DNA of 64,000 bases from the NCBI RefSeq assembly GCF_017874735.1, contig NZ_JAGGLV010000004.1:336729-400728 (forward strand), written 5' to 3'. The notes below the pieces were generated by a model. That model was not told the origin of the DNA, ran no database searches, and was given only the letters and a program-made list of their open reading frames with translations. Positions 12,696-21,264 of this stretch are shown here, one piece after another. This DNA is from Paenibacillus silagei. Lineage in GTDB: Bacteria > Bacillota > Bacilli > Paenibacillales > Paenibacillaceae. The first letter of the stretch is position 1. The number at the start of each line of letters is the position of its first letter. Both the position numbers and the translations under genes were made by a program.

Positions 12696-12753
12696 CTAAG
12701 CACTGATGGTAACAGGCAAGACAGAGGGGCTGCCCCTCTGCTCTTGCCTTTTT
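12696..12753. repeat. Terminator repeat, right copy, flanking the signalling cassette
   Basis: Starts CTAAGCACTGATGGTAACAG and contains a strong hairpin (AGGCAAGACAGAGGGG / CCCCTCTG...CTTGCCTTTTT). Direct repeat of 9985-10042. It also terminates the minus-strand hydrolase gene. Confidence 0.85.
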
Positions 12754-13432
12754 ACAAATAACCCTTAAGATTATTCAGCACCACCGCATACCCGTTAGCA
12801 TACATATGAACTCCGTCCATCGTATACTCTTCCTTCAGATTCCCTTCGGCGTCCATCAATCCCTCATTCACATTGATGAACTCATACCCGTGCTTCCCGG
12901 CTAATTGTTCCACCGCGCTGTTCGCTTCCAATAGAGCCGCATTGGTTCTCGTTCTGAAGTAGTTCTCCCGCATCTCCTCATCCATTCCGGGGAAGTCGGC
13001 CTTGGCATTCACCGGATAATACGCCATCACATACACCTTGCACTCCGGCAGCCTCTCTCTAATCCGGGTCAGAATCTCATTGTAATTCGCAAGCAGCTTC
13101 CCCAGCTCATACTCCCCGTCCGCTGAGCTGATGTCATTGGTGCCGATATTAATGAACAGCTTCGAAGGCGCAAGCTCCAGCACGCATACCTCCAGCACTT
13201 CAAGCAATTCCCGGGTTACATAGCCTGCAATCCCGCGGTTATAGATCACCGTCTGCTTCTCCAGCGTCTGCTGTAATTCATTCACCGGAAAAAACTCCAT
13301 CAGCGAGGAGCCCGCCAGAACGGTCTGCCCTTTTAGCGCTAAGGTATTCAGAATGCTGTACTTCTTCACCTTCTCTTCTTTCTCTCTCTGCCACTGAATC
13401 TCCATCATCTCGTCAAATTCTTCCTGGGTCAT
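12752..13432 (-). CDS. SGNH/GDSL-family hydrolase (226 aa)
   Basis: ATG at 13432. The block I serine lies in LAGSSLMEFFP (GSS in place of GDS), block III in NIGTND, and the block V catalytic Asp-His in DGVHMYANGY. Members of this family are esterases or acyl hydrolases acting on lipids, acetylated sugars or peptidoglycan. No signal peptide, so cytoplasmic. The convergent MFS and ROK genes were its immediate neighbours before the signalling cassette entered (see 5531-5649). Substrate unknown. Confidence 0.88.
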   Translation of the reverse strand: MTQEEFDEMMEIQWQREKEEKVKKYSILNTLALKGQTVLAGSSLMEFFPVNELQQTLEKQTVIYNRGIAGYVTRELLEVLEVCVLELAPSKLFINIGTNDISSADGEYELGKLLANYNEILTRIRERLPECKVYVMAYYPVNAKADFPGMDEEMRENYFRTRTNAALLEANSAVEQLAGKHGYEFINVNEGLMDAEGNLKEEYTMDGVHMYANGYAVVLNNLKGYL

Positions 13433-13590
13433 TCTATTCTCCTCCGCTTCTATTGCTCTATTATTCTACCATTGTTAACCTTTATCTCTCAGCTTGCAAC
13501 CCTTGCCCAATTGTGTCGGAAATATGGAAATTGATCTCCATGTAAGGTTTATGTTCTATGCACACGTGTTCTGAATAGGTTAGATATCGG

Positions 13591-14355
13591 GTGCAGTCGG
13601 AGGTGCACATCTGGCTGGATTGCCCGCAAGGTACCGGTACGCCGGACCTCAATTCTACAGTTGAAGGGCGGAATGTTTTTGAAAAAGGTAGTTGCTTGCT
13701 CCTGTCGGTTGCATTGTTGTCTTCGTTCTATGTTGCCAGTCCCCCCGAGGTATCAGCCGCATCGCCAATTGTGGTGAATTCGACGATTGTAGTGAAGGCC
13801 GGTGAGACGTATAACGGCAATGGCCAGACGTTCGTCGCCAATCCGAGCACGCTCGGAGACGGCAGCCAGGCAGAGAATCAGAAGCCCATCTTCCGGCTGG
13901 AAAAGAATGCTACACTCAAAAATGTAATTATCGGCGCTCCCGGCGCAGACGGGGTGCACTGTTACGGGAATGCTACCATCTCCAACGTAACCTGGCAGGA
14001 TGTCGGCGAGGATGCCCTGACCCTGAAGGCCTCCGGCACCGTCAATATTACAGGCGGAGGTGCGTACAAAGCCTACGATAAAGTGTTTCAGGCGAATGCT
14101 GCGGGCACCATCAACATTAAGAATTTCAGAGCCGATGATATCGGCAAGCTGGCCCGCCAGAACGGCGGCACCTCCTACACGGTGAACTTCACACTGGACA
14201 ACTCGGACATTTCGAACGTTAAGGATTCCATCTTCCGCACAGACAGCAGCAGCAGCGCAGCCCGGATTACCAATACCCGCTACCGCAATGTGCCCACCCT
14301 ATTCAAGGGCTTTGCCTCGGGCAAGACCAGCCAATCGGGCAACACGCAATATTGA
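13591..14355 (+). CDS. Secreted pectate lyase, PL3-like (N-terminus possibly frameshifted)
   Basis: The mature part (from about residue 57, [20 protein letters not shown]) has the PL3/PelC pattern of short right-handed beta-helix lyases: [19 protein letters not shown], and [15 protein letters not shown] with conserved Lys/Arg. These enzymes cleave polygalacturonate by beta-elimination with calcium. The GTG start at 13591 gives an odd, non-signal N-terminus. An ATG at 13673 would begin with MFLKK, but is out of frame by one base at an A5 run (13682-13686). With A6 the protein would start [19 protein letters not shown], a proper signal peptide. So either a sequencing or assembly error, or a real frameshift. 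Confidence 0.82.
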   Translation: MQSEVHIWLDCPQGTGTPDLNSTVEGRNVFEKGSCLLLSVALLSSFYVASPPEVSAASPIVVNSTIVVKAGETYNGNGQTFVANPSTLGDGSQAENQKPIFRLEKNATLKNVIIGAPGADGVHCYGNATISNVTWQDVGEDALTLKASGTVNITGGGAYKAYDKVFQANAAGTINIKNFRADDIGKLARQNGGTSYTVNFTLDNSDISNVKDSIFRTDSSSSAARITNTRYRNVPTLFKGFASGKTSQSGNTQY

Positions 14356-14662
14356 GATAAAATAAAGTCAGGGCAGCTAGTGTAAATCCACCAGTCTGAT
14401 GCCCGCAACATACCGCCGTTAACAGTAACCGCCTTCATTTCCGGCTCTTCCGGGATGAAGGCAGTTTCTATATATTCGGAGGATAAGCACACATGAACAC
14501 GGTCAGCTTCGGGACGGAGAGTTTGATTTATTTTGGACACATCTGCCTCTATGAACTCTATCGACATAAGCTCACATGATATGCTATTATGATAGCCTGA
14601 TAACGTATTAACGAACTAAAGCGGGCGGATGCGGCACGCAATCTACTAGGGGGATTAGAGAG
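14356..14662. other. Intergenic region between pectate lyase and ABC transporter
   Basis: No convincing gene. A 95-codon minus-strand frame (14280-14567) overlaps the lyase 3' end and has no recognisable family. A ribosome-binding site (GGGGGATTAGAG) precedes the next gene. No riboswitch or T-box motif was recognised. Confidence 0.4.
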
Positions 14663-15436
14663 ATGAAGAAGCAAGGATTATGGATACTATTATTAATGGC
14701 GCTGGCTGTTGCTGTGCTGTCCGGCTGCTCCAGTTCAGGGAATAAGGACGGCAAGCTGGTGATCGGCATAGACGACAAGTTCGCCCCAATGGGCTTCCGG
14801 GATGACGACAATGAGCTTGTCGGCTTCGATATTGACTATGCGCGAGCGGCTGTCAAGAAGATGGGCAAGGAGGTTACCTTCCAGCCGATTGACTGGTCCG
14901 CCAAGGAGTCTGAGCTCAACAGCGGGCGCATCGATATGATCTGGAACGGATACACCATCACGGACGAGCGCAAGGAGAAGGTGCTGTTCACCAAGCCTTA
15001 TCTGGAGAATAGCCAGGTGGTAGTCGTGCTGGCAGGTTCATCGCTGTCTGCGCTTAAGGATCTGGCCGGCAAAGAAGTTGGACTTCAGAGCCTCTCTTCT
15101 GCCGCCGATGCCCTGGATGCCAGTCCGATCAAAGCCGAGCTTAAGGACGTGTCCGAATACCCCGACAATGTCCTGGCTCTGACAGACCTCAAGTCCGGCC
15201 GTGTGGATGGGGTAGTTATTGATGAGGTTGTCGCCAGATATTACATAGCCAAGGAGCCCGATACGTATAAGCTGATGGAAGAATCACTGGCTCCTGAGCA
15301 ATATGGTATTGGAATCAAGAAGGGCAATGATGAACTGCTGACAGAGCTGCAGAAGGCGCTGGATGAGCTGAACAGTGACGGAACCGCCGCTGAGATCTCA
15401 ACCAAGTGGTTCGGAGAGAATAAGGTATTGAACTAG
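14663..15436 (+). CDS. Polar amino acid ABC transporter, substrate-binding lipoprotein (257 aa)
   Basis: Signal peptide with lipobox (LAVAVLSGCSS, Cys about residue 22). Family 3 solute-binding fold: LVIGIDDKFAPMGFRDDDN, ELVGFDIDYARA and the GRIDMIWNGYTITDERKEKV signature. Membrane-anchored receptor delivering a polar amino acid to the permease encoded 28 nt downstream. The ligand (cystine, glutamine or other) is not determinable here. Confidence 0.92.
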   Translation: MKKQGLWILLLMALAVAVLSGCSSSGNKDGKLVIGIDDKFAPMGFRDDDNELVGFDIDYARAAVKKMGKEVTFQPIDWSAKESELNSGRIDMIWNGYTITDERKEKVLFTKPYLENSQVVVVLAGSSLSALKDLAGKEVGLQSLSSAADALDASPIKAELKDVSEYPDNVLALTDLKSGRVDGVVIDEVVARYYIAKEPDTYKLMEESLAPEQYGIGIKKGNDELLTELQKALDELNSDGTAAEISTKWFGENKVLN

Positions 15437-15464
15437 ATGCTATCGTTTAGGAGCCGGTTAAGCC

Positions 15465-16124
15465 ATGGATATCGATTATATTATTAGAATTTCCGGACCG
15501 ATGCTGGAAGGCGCCCGGACTACGGTGCTGCTGTTCCTGATCGTGATCGTATTGTCCATTCCGCTCGGGATGGTGGTCACTCTGATGGCCAAAAGCACGC
15601 TAAAGCCGCTGGCCTGGATCGCACACGCTTATATTTACGTCATGCGCGGAACGCCGCTCTTGCTGCAATTGTTCTTCTTCTGCTTCGGCCTGCCGCAGAT
15701 TCCCGTGATCGGGGAATATCTGGTTATGGACCGTTTTGTAGCAGCGAGCCTGGGCTTTATCCTGAATTACGGCGCTTATTTCGCCGAGATTTTCCGGGGC
15801 GGGCTGCTCTCGATCGATAAAGGCCAGCATGAGGCGGCCAAGGTTCTGGGCTTAAGCCGGTGGCAGACGCTGCGCAAGGTGATTCTCGCCCAGATGTTCC
15901 GCGTGGCGCTGCCTGCGGTTGCCAATGAGTCCATTACGCTGGTCAAGGATACCGCTCTGCTGTATGCCGTAGCGGTGCCCGAGCTGCTGAATTTCGCCAA
16001 GACGGCGGTGAACCGTGATTTCACCGTCACTCCTTTTGTCGTAGCGGGTGTCATTTATCTGCTGATGACCCTGGTGCTGACCTTGTTCTTCAAGCTGCTG
16101 GAGAAACGTTTCAAATTTGAGTAG
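15465..16124 (+). CDS. Amino acid ABC transporter permease (219 aa)
   Basis: His/Glu/Gln-type inner-membrane permease with about five transmembrane segments. It carries the RGTPLLLQLFF segment, the GAYFAEIFRGGLLSI motif and the EAA loop (EAAKVLGLSRWQTLRKVIL) that docks on the ATPase. Second gene of a three-gene operon. Confidence 0.93.
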   Translation: MDIDYIIRISGPMLEGARTTVLLFLIVIVLSIPLGMVVTLMAKSTLKPLAWIAHAYIYVMRGTPLLLQLFFFCFGLPQIPVIGEYLVMDRFVAASLGFILNYGAYFAEIFRGGLLSIDKGQHEAAKVLGLSRWQTLRKVILAQMFRVALPAVANESITLVKDTALLYAVAVPELLNFAKTAVNRDFTVTPFVVAGVIYLLMTLVLTLFFKLLEKRFKFE

Positions 16125-16139
16125 AAGGGCTGTATCGCT

Positions 16140-16883
16140 ATGAGTAGCATGATTGAAGTACGTCAATTGAAGAAAGACTTCGGCAGCCTCAGTGTGCTGA
16201 ACCAGATAAGCTTTGACGTGAAGCCCGGCGAAGTCGTTGCGGTGATCGGGCCCTCGGGCTCCGGCAAAAGCACCATGCTGCGCAGTCTCGTGCATCTGGA
16301 GGAGGTCACCGGGGGCAGCATCTCGATCTGCGGGAAAGCGCTCGTTGAGGATGGACGCTACGCCAGTACGGCGAATATTAGAGACATCACCTCAAGGATG
16401 GGGATGGTGTTCCAGCATTTTAATCTTTTTCCGCATCTCAGTGTGCGGGACAACCTGGAGCTTGCCCCGCGCACGCTGAAGCGGGAGAGTGTGCAGCAGA
16501 TTACGGCCAAGAGCCGGGAGCTTCTCTCGAAGGTAGGCCTGTCTGACAAAGCCGACGTCTATCCCTCCACACTGTCGGGCGGGCAGAAGCAGCGGGTCGC
16601 CATCGCCAGAGCGATGATGCTGAGCCCGGATATTCTCCTGTTCGACGAGCCAACCTCGGCGCTCGATCCCGAATTGACCGGCGAGGTGCTGCGTGTCATC
16701 CGCCAGCTCGCCGAGGAGAACATGACGATGATGATCGTCACCCATGAGATGAGCTTCGCCCGCGATGTCGCCGACCGCGTCTTCTTCATGGACAACGGGG
16801 ACATTGCCGAATCCGGCACACCGGAGGAGATCTTCGGCAGCCCGAAGCTGGAGCGGACGCGGGCGTTTTTGATGCGGGAGTAG
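16140..16883 (+). CDS. Amino acid ABC transporter ATP-binding protein (247 aa)
   Basis: Walker [10 protein letters not shown] (about residues 38-46), Q-loop [10 protein letters not shown], signature LSGGQKQR, Walker [15 protein letters not shown] and switch His in VTHEMSF. Energises the importer encoded by the two preceding genes; 15 nt behind the permease. Confidence 0.95.
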   Translation: MSSMIEVRQLKKDFGSLSVLNQISFDVKPGEVVAVIGPSGSGKSTMLRSLVHLEEVTGGSISICGKALVEDGRYASTANIRDITSRMGMVFQHFNLFPHLSVRDNLELAPRTLKRESVQQITAKSRELLSKVGLSDKADVYPSTLSGGQKQRVAIARAMMLSPDILLFDEPTSALDPELTGEVLRVIRQLAEENMTMMIVTHEMSFARDVADRVFFMDNGDIAESGTPEEIFGSPKLERTRAFLMRE

Positions 16884-16929
16884 GCTTACTTCCGCATACA
16901 TCCGCCCACGTGTCTTCTCGCGAGCACAA

Positions 16930-17104
16930 TGTGATCGGTTTTTCGATTACATTTGCTCCGTGCGCCCTCGCCCAGCACTATGTGATCGGTTTTTCGATTA
17001 CAATTGCTCCGTGCGCCCTCACCCAGCACTATGTGATCGGTTTTTCGATTACATTTGCTCCGCGTGCCCTCACCCAGCACAATGTGATCAGTTTTTCGAT
17101 TACA
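16930..17104. repeat. Intergenic tandem array, four units, 51-bp period
   Basis: A 22-nt core, TGTGATCGG then TTTTTCGATTACA, starts at 16930, 16981, 17032 and 17083, exactly 51 bp apart. Each core is an inverted repeat with arms TGTGATCG / CGATTACA and a T-rich loop. The intervening 29 nt are also alike, so this is not CRISPR. Related cores occur at 38152 and 38203. The array makes open frames in both directions by chance; these are not genes. Confidence 0.92.
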
Positions 17105-17160
17105 TCTGAACCACATGTCTTCACGCGAGCACCAGCATACTGTATCTCATCTTTGCAAAC

Positions 17161-17200
17161 AAAGGACCGGAACGCCACTACGGCGGTTCCGGTCCTTTTC
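17161..17200 (-). terminator. Terminator of the AI-2E family gene
   Basis: Near-perfect stem AAAGGACCGGAACGCC / GGCGGTTCCGGTCCTTTT. Confidence 0.85.
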
Positions 17201-17226
17201 TGGCAGTTCACTGCCCTGTCAATCCC

Positions 17227-18363
17227 TCATGCCTCCGGCACCTGCTCCGGCTCCAACGGTCCCATCGGCGCTGCCGGCTCCGCCTCCTCCTCATCCCAGC
17301 GCTTGCGGAGGAAGAGCTGATAGAGCTTGACGATGATGATCTTGAGCATCATATAGACCGGAATAATGACCAGGATGCCGATGATTCCGCCGAAATCGCC
17401 GCCGGCCAGGACGAGAATGATGGTGGTCAGCGGGTGGATATCCATGCTTTTTCCGAAGATATAAGGGGCCACCAGGTTATCCTGAATCTGCTGCGCAACG
17501 AGCACGACCACAATCGACCAGACCGCCGTAGACGGGGACTCAATCAGACCGATGATGAAGATTGGCACGGTAGACAGAATGGCTCCGATAAAAGGGATAA
17601 AGTTCATCAGCACCGCCACCAGCGTCAGCAGCAGCGCATACGGCAGGCCGATGAACAGGAACCCGATGTACATGAGCACGCCGAGCGCCAGATTGACCAG
17701 CACTCTGCCGACGATGAAGCTGCCCATCACGTTATCAATCTCGGCAACCACCCCCGCGCCTTCCTCGTGATACCGTTTGGGGAAGAAGCTCACGAGCTTA
17801 TCGCCGAACTTCCCACCCTCCTTCAACATGTAGAACAGCAGGATCGGGAAGGTGAACAGCACAATTGCAAAATTGGAGACAAAGGAGAACAGCCCGGACA
17901 CATAGCCCGTTGCCAGCGAGAAGCCTGTATTTAAATAGCCTATCAATTGGCTGGACAGGTTCATATTCTCGGGAATCAGTCCCGACAGCAGCTCAGTGTT
18001 CTCCAGCTTACTTAACTGCTCCCCCACTGCTCTCAGCACACCCGGCATATTGTTGACCAGGTTCAGCAGCTGACTTTGCAGCGATGGCCAGACGCCTACC
18101 GTGAAGCCCAGCAGCAGAACAGCAATGACCAGATAGACCAGCAGGATCGCCAGCGTCCGCTTCAATTTGCGCGAGGACAGGAAGTCGATCAGGGGCCGAA
18201 GCAGATAATAGAAGAATACGGCCAGCATTAACGGCACCATCACAACATTGAACAACGAGATAACAGGGGTAAAAATAAAGTCTACCAGTGAGCCGACATA
18301 GATAATGCCCAGCACCAGCAGCACGGCAATACACACGCGGATAAACAAATTCAATTTGGCCAT
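17227..18363 (-). CDS. AI-2E family (UPF0118) membrane protein (378 aa)
   Basis: ATG behind GGGAG. Seven to eight hydrophobic helices. Family landmarks are YYLLRPLIDFLSSRK near the N-terminus, NFIPFIGAILSTVPIFIIG in the middle and DNLVAPYIFGKSMDIHPLTT towards the C-terminus. Family members export autoinducer-2 or act as ion-coupled antiporters; which applies here cannot be told. The tail is acidic (WDEEEAEPAAP). Confidence 0.9.
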   Translation of the reverse strand: MAKLNLFIRVCIAVLLVLGIIYVGSLVDFIFTPVISLFNVVMVPLMLAVFFYYLLRPLIDFLSSRKLKRTLAILLVYLVIAVLLLGFTVGVWPSLQSQLLNLVNNMPGVLRAVGEQLSKLENTELLSGLIPENMNLSSQLIGYLNTGFSLATGYVSGLFSFVSNFAIVLFTFPILLFYMLKEGGKFGDKLVSFFPKRYHEEGAGVVAEIDNVMGSFIVGRVLVNLALGVLMYIGFLFIGLPYALLLTLVAVLMNFIPFIGAILSTVPIFIIGLIESPSTAVWSIVVVLVAQQIQDNLVAPYIFGKSMDIHPLTTIILVLAGGDFGGIIGILVIIPVYMMLKIIIVKLYQLFLRKRWDEEEAEPAAPMGPLEPEQVPEA

Positions 18364-18568
18364 AGTGGGCTCCCGTTCCGTTATTTTGAACAGCGTTTCT
18401 TGTTCACTTAAATATAGCCGGGGTTTCTTAATTCAGACTAAACCAAGTCTAAAGATAAGCTAAAGATTTGGTCTCCAGGCCGGAATACGGCTATGTTTAA
18501 TTTCGTCATGAAACGGCTCTGAGATAGACGGGTATGATTTGCCGAAAAGAAAGCTGCCGTCCGCGCGG

Positions 18569-19633
18569 TTAGCCGATAGTTTCGACCACATTGCCTTCCT
18601 GGTCTTTGATGTAGGTCTTGCGGATCTGCACCTTCAATTCCTTGGCGGCAGACAGCCGGAGCTCCCCTTCCTTAGGCTGGAGCTTCTCTTCCAATTCCAG
18701 GACCACCTCTTCAGTCAAGCCGATGCGGACAAAATCCTCGTTGACCACAGTCCCGTTAACGGGTTTCAACTCCAGCATCACCTGCCGTTGCTTGCTGTTC
18801 AGTGTCAGCGGCTTCCCCTTCAGCAGACGGCCGCGCAGCAGCTTGGCTATAGTCGGTGCCTGCCGTGCGCCTATGGTCAGGACAGCAGGTGCTGCACTGA
18901 ACAGGCGGCTTGTACCCGGCTCATAATCCAGTTCATCTACATACAGAATGCCCGTCTGTGATCCGTCACGCTCAATGCCCTGACGCACCGCTTCCTGGAT
19001 GACCGGAAGCCGGAGCAGCGAATCCCGGGCAAGATCGGTGATGTAGAGAGGGAGCACCTCCTGACTGGACTCCAGGAAGGCGTTGGTATTCCAGGACATC
19101 ATCGCTTCCAGCTCGTCCGCTGTGATTCCTACCATCTGCAAGAATTCCACACGGCCGTTAGGCGTATCCACAGCCGGAAGCTCCGGGTCATCGGTGAACG
19201 CAAGCGCCGTCAGCAAGGTATCCGCCCCCAGGCATATCGGGCCATTGGCATCCAGGTGATGGCCGGAAGCAAAGATATTTCCGCTGGAGAATACATATCT
19301 GGCCATGTTCTGCAGCAGATTGATCGCCCAGGCCGGAGGCTCCTGCTCGCCTGCACTGCGTGCCAGACGGAAGGTCAGCTCGAAGCCGTATCCGCTGTAC
19401 TCAGGATCTTCGGACTCCTTCTCGAACAGCTCGGTGAAGCCGAAGGTTACGAAATGCCAATGCGGGTAAGGCTGCTCGGCTGCATAGGCGCTGATTCCGT
19501 TCAGCGGGTCATTGCCTCCCAGGCTATACGGCAGCATTGCCGCGTAATGCTTCGGATCCTGTTGCCCGTACAGTCCCTTCATCTGATCTTCAATGGCATC
19601 CCAGCCGATAGCTTCCACTTCTTGCTCACTCAT
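18569..19633 (-). CDS. Suppressor-of-fused (SUFU) domain protein (354 aa)
   Basis: Residues of about 20-190 match bacterial SUFU domains: HYAAMLPYSLGGNDPLNGIS, PHWHFVTFGFTELFEKES and GYGFELTFRL. The C-terminal 150 residues are less characteristic. In bacteria such domains often occur in immunity or stress proteins, but this one stands alone with no toxin gene adjacent. Cytoplasmic; function unknown. Confidence 0.85.
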   Translation of the reverse strand: MSEQEVEAIGWDAIEDQMKGLYGQQDPKHYAAMLPYSLGGNDPLNGISAYAAEQPYPHWHFVTFGFTELFEKESEDPEYSGYGFELTFRLARSAGEQEPPAWAINLLQNMARYVFSSGNIFASGHHLDANGPICLGADTLLTALAFTDDPELPAVDTPNGRVEFLQMVGITADELEAMMSWNTNAFLESSQEVLPLYITDLARDSLLRLPVIQEAVRQGIERDGSQTGILYVDELDYEPGTSRLFSAAPAVLTIGARQAPTIAKLLRGRLLKGKPLTLNSKQRQVMLELKPVNGTVVNEDFVRIGLTEEVVLELEEKLQPKEGELRLSAAKELKVQIRKTYIKDQEGNVVETIG

Positions 19634-19749
19634 CTTGTTCCCTCCAGGTTCATATTTATGTACAGCCGGAATTCCCGTATCCGGCCCAGAATCTCCCGTT
19701 CATTACCCCAATTCCATCATCACAAACCCCAAACCATATAAATTCCGCA

Positions 19750-19786
19750 AAAAACGGCAAGCTCATCTGACGAGCTTGCCGTTTGG
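19750..19786 (-). terminator. Terminator of the malic enzyme gene
   Basis: AAACGGCAAGCTC / GAGCTTGCCGTTT stem with a short loop; T-run on the minus strand (GTTTTTTGCGG). Confidence 0.9.
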
Positions 19787-19808
19787 TGTATCTTCATTAA
19801 TATAGGTA

Positions 19809-20993
19809 TCAGTTAATGCCGACCAGGAGGTCCTTGCGGGCTACGCCGCTCTTAGCTGCCGCTTCGGCTACAGCCATGCGGATTCGCTCTACTACACGCG
19901 GATCGAAGGCGTCCGGGATGATATATTTCTCATGCAGCTCAGACGGGTCAATCACTGAGGAGATCGCCTCTGCTGCCGCCAGCTTCATATCTTCATTGAT
20001 ATCCGTAGCTTCACAATCCAGCGCCCCTCTGAATATGCCCGGGAAGCACAGCACATTGTTAATCTGGTTCGGATAGTCGGAACGTCCGGTCGCCATGACT
20101 CTTACATGCGGCGCGGCAATCGCGGGATCAATCTCCGGCATCGGGTTCGCCATGGCGAACACAATCGGATCTGTGGCCATGTTCAGCACATCTTCCAGCT
20201 TCAGCACATCCGGTGCAGAGACTCCGATGAAGACATCTGCGCCTTTAATCACATCGGACAGACTTCCGGTTTCAAGATATGGGTTCGTAATCTGGGCGTA
20301 ATCGCTCCAATGGCTGCGCTCATAATCCGCCAGCCGGTTAATCGCGCCCTCCCGGTCCACGCCGATGAGGTTGACCGCTCCGGCATGCAGCAGCATTTTG
20401 GAGACGGAGATTCCTGCCGCGCCGATGCCGTTCACAACGATTTTGACATCCTTGATATTCTTGCCGCATACCTTAAGCGCGTTCAGTAGTCCCGCAGTAA
20501 CCACAATCGCCGTCCCATGCTGATCATCATGGAAGACCGGAATGTCCAGCTCGGCTCTTAGTCTGGCTTCAATCTCGAAGCAGCGCGGAGAGGAAATGTC
20601 CTCCAGGTTAATGCCGCCGAACGTCGGGGCAAGTGCTTTTACAATCGCAATAATCTCTTCGGTATTCTTGGTGTCCAGGCATATCGGCACGGCGTCGACG
20701 TCTGCGAACTGTTTGAACAGCGCTGCCTTACCTTCCATAACCGGCATGGCCGCCTTCGGCCCGATATCGCCAAGCCCCAGTACAGCCGTGCCATCGGATA
20801 CGACAGCTACGGTATTCTTCTTCGTGGTTAGCTCATAGGCCTGGGACTGATCGTCGGCAATCGCCTGACAGACCTTCGCCACACCCGGCGTGTAGACTTT
20901 GGACAGGTCGTCTTTGCACAGAATCGGATGCTTCAGGGTAGTTTCGAGCTTACCGCCTTTATGCAGCAGCATAATTTCTTCTAATAGTTCCAT
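19809..20993 (-). CDS. NAD(P)-dependent malic enzyme, short bacterial type (394 aa)
   Basis: Oxidative decarboxylation of malate to pyruvate. The second ATG (20993) is chosen because GGAGGAG lies just ahead of it; an upstream ATG at 21008 overlaps that site. Motifs: YTPGVAKVCQAI, SDGTAVLGLGDIGPKAAMPV, EDISSPRCFEIEARL with FHDDQHGTAIV (metal and malate site), and the Rossmann motif VVNGIGAAGISVSKM. It lies downstream of a malate/citrate-type symporter and a CitA-type two-component system, so it completes a malate utilisation module. Confidence 0.93.
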   Translation of the reverse strand: MELLEEIMLLHKGGKLETTLKHPILCKDDLSKVYTPGVAKVCQAIADDQSQAYELTTKKNTVAVVSDGTAVLGLGDIGPKAAMPVMEGKAALFKQFADVDAVPICLDTKNTEEIIAIVKALAPTFGGINLEDISSPRCFEIEARLRAELDIPVFHDDQHGTAIVVTAGLLNALKVCGKNIKDVKIVVNGIGAAGISVSKMLLHAGAVNLIGVDREGAINRLADYERSHWSDYAQITNPYLETGSLSDVIKGADVFIGVSAPDVLKLEDVLNMATDPIVFAMANPMPEIDPAIAAPHVRVMATGRSDYPNQINNVLCFPGIFRGALDCEATDINEDMKLAAAEAISSVIDPSELHEKYIIPDAFDPRVVERIRMAVAEAAAKSGVARKDLLVGIN

Positions 20994-21264
20994 GAATAAC
21001 TCCTCCATTCAACTGGTTAACCGTTTGCTTGCATCTATTCTCAGATCTTACTATATATAGCGGATATACCTGCATCCGGAACCGTACCAGACCCGTATGC
21101 AGGCCCGTCAACTCTGCATTTCATATACTCCCTTAGTCATTCTCCGCGATAATTATCGGATTGGCAAGATAAAAGCTGACACCTGAAAATTGTCCACGAT
21201 TTAGACACGATTGGATGCGATTTCATGTGATTCAGCCGTCTCGTCTGCTGATTGAGGACCCTGA

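Noticed and set aside
14280..14567. 95-codon minus-strand frame after the pectate lyase
   Set aside because: Overlaps the lyase 3' end, no family recognised, weak start; kept only as a remark.
16930..17104. CRISPR-like array (22-nt palindromic repeat, regular spacing)
   Set aside because: The intervals between repeats are nearly identical to one another, so they are not spacers, and no cas genes are in the window.
16910..17320. Open frames of 70-136 codons across the 51-bp array on both strands
   Set aside because: They arise because 51 is a multiple of three; no ribosome-binding site, and the translation is the repeat itself.
18539..18961. Plus-strand frame opposite the SUFU gene
   Set aside because: Shadow of a well-supported minus-strand gene.
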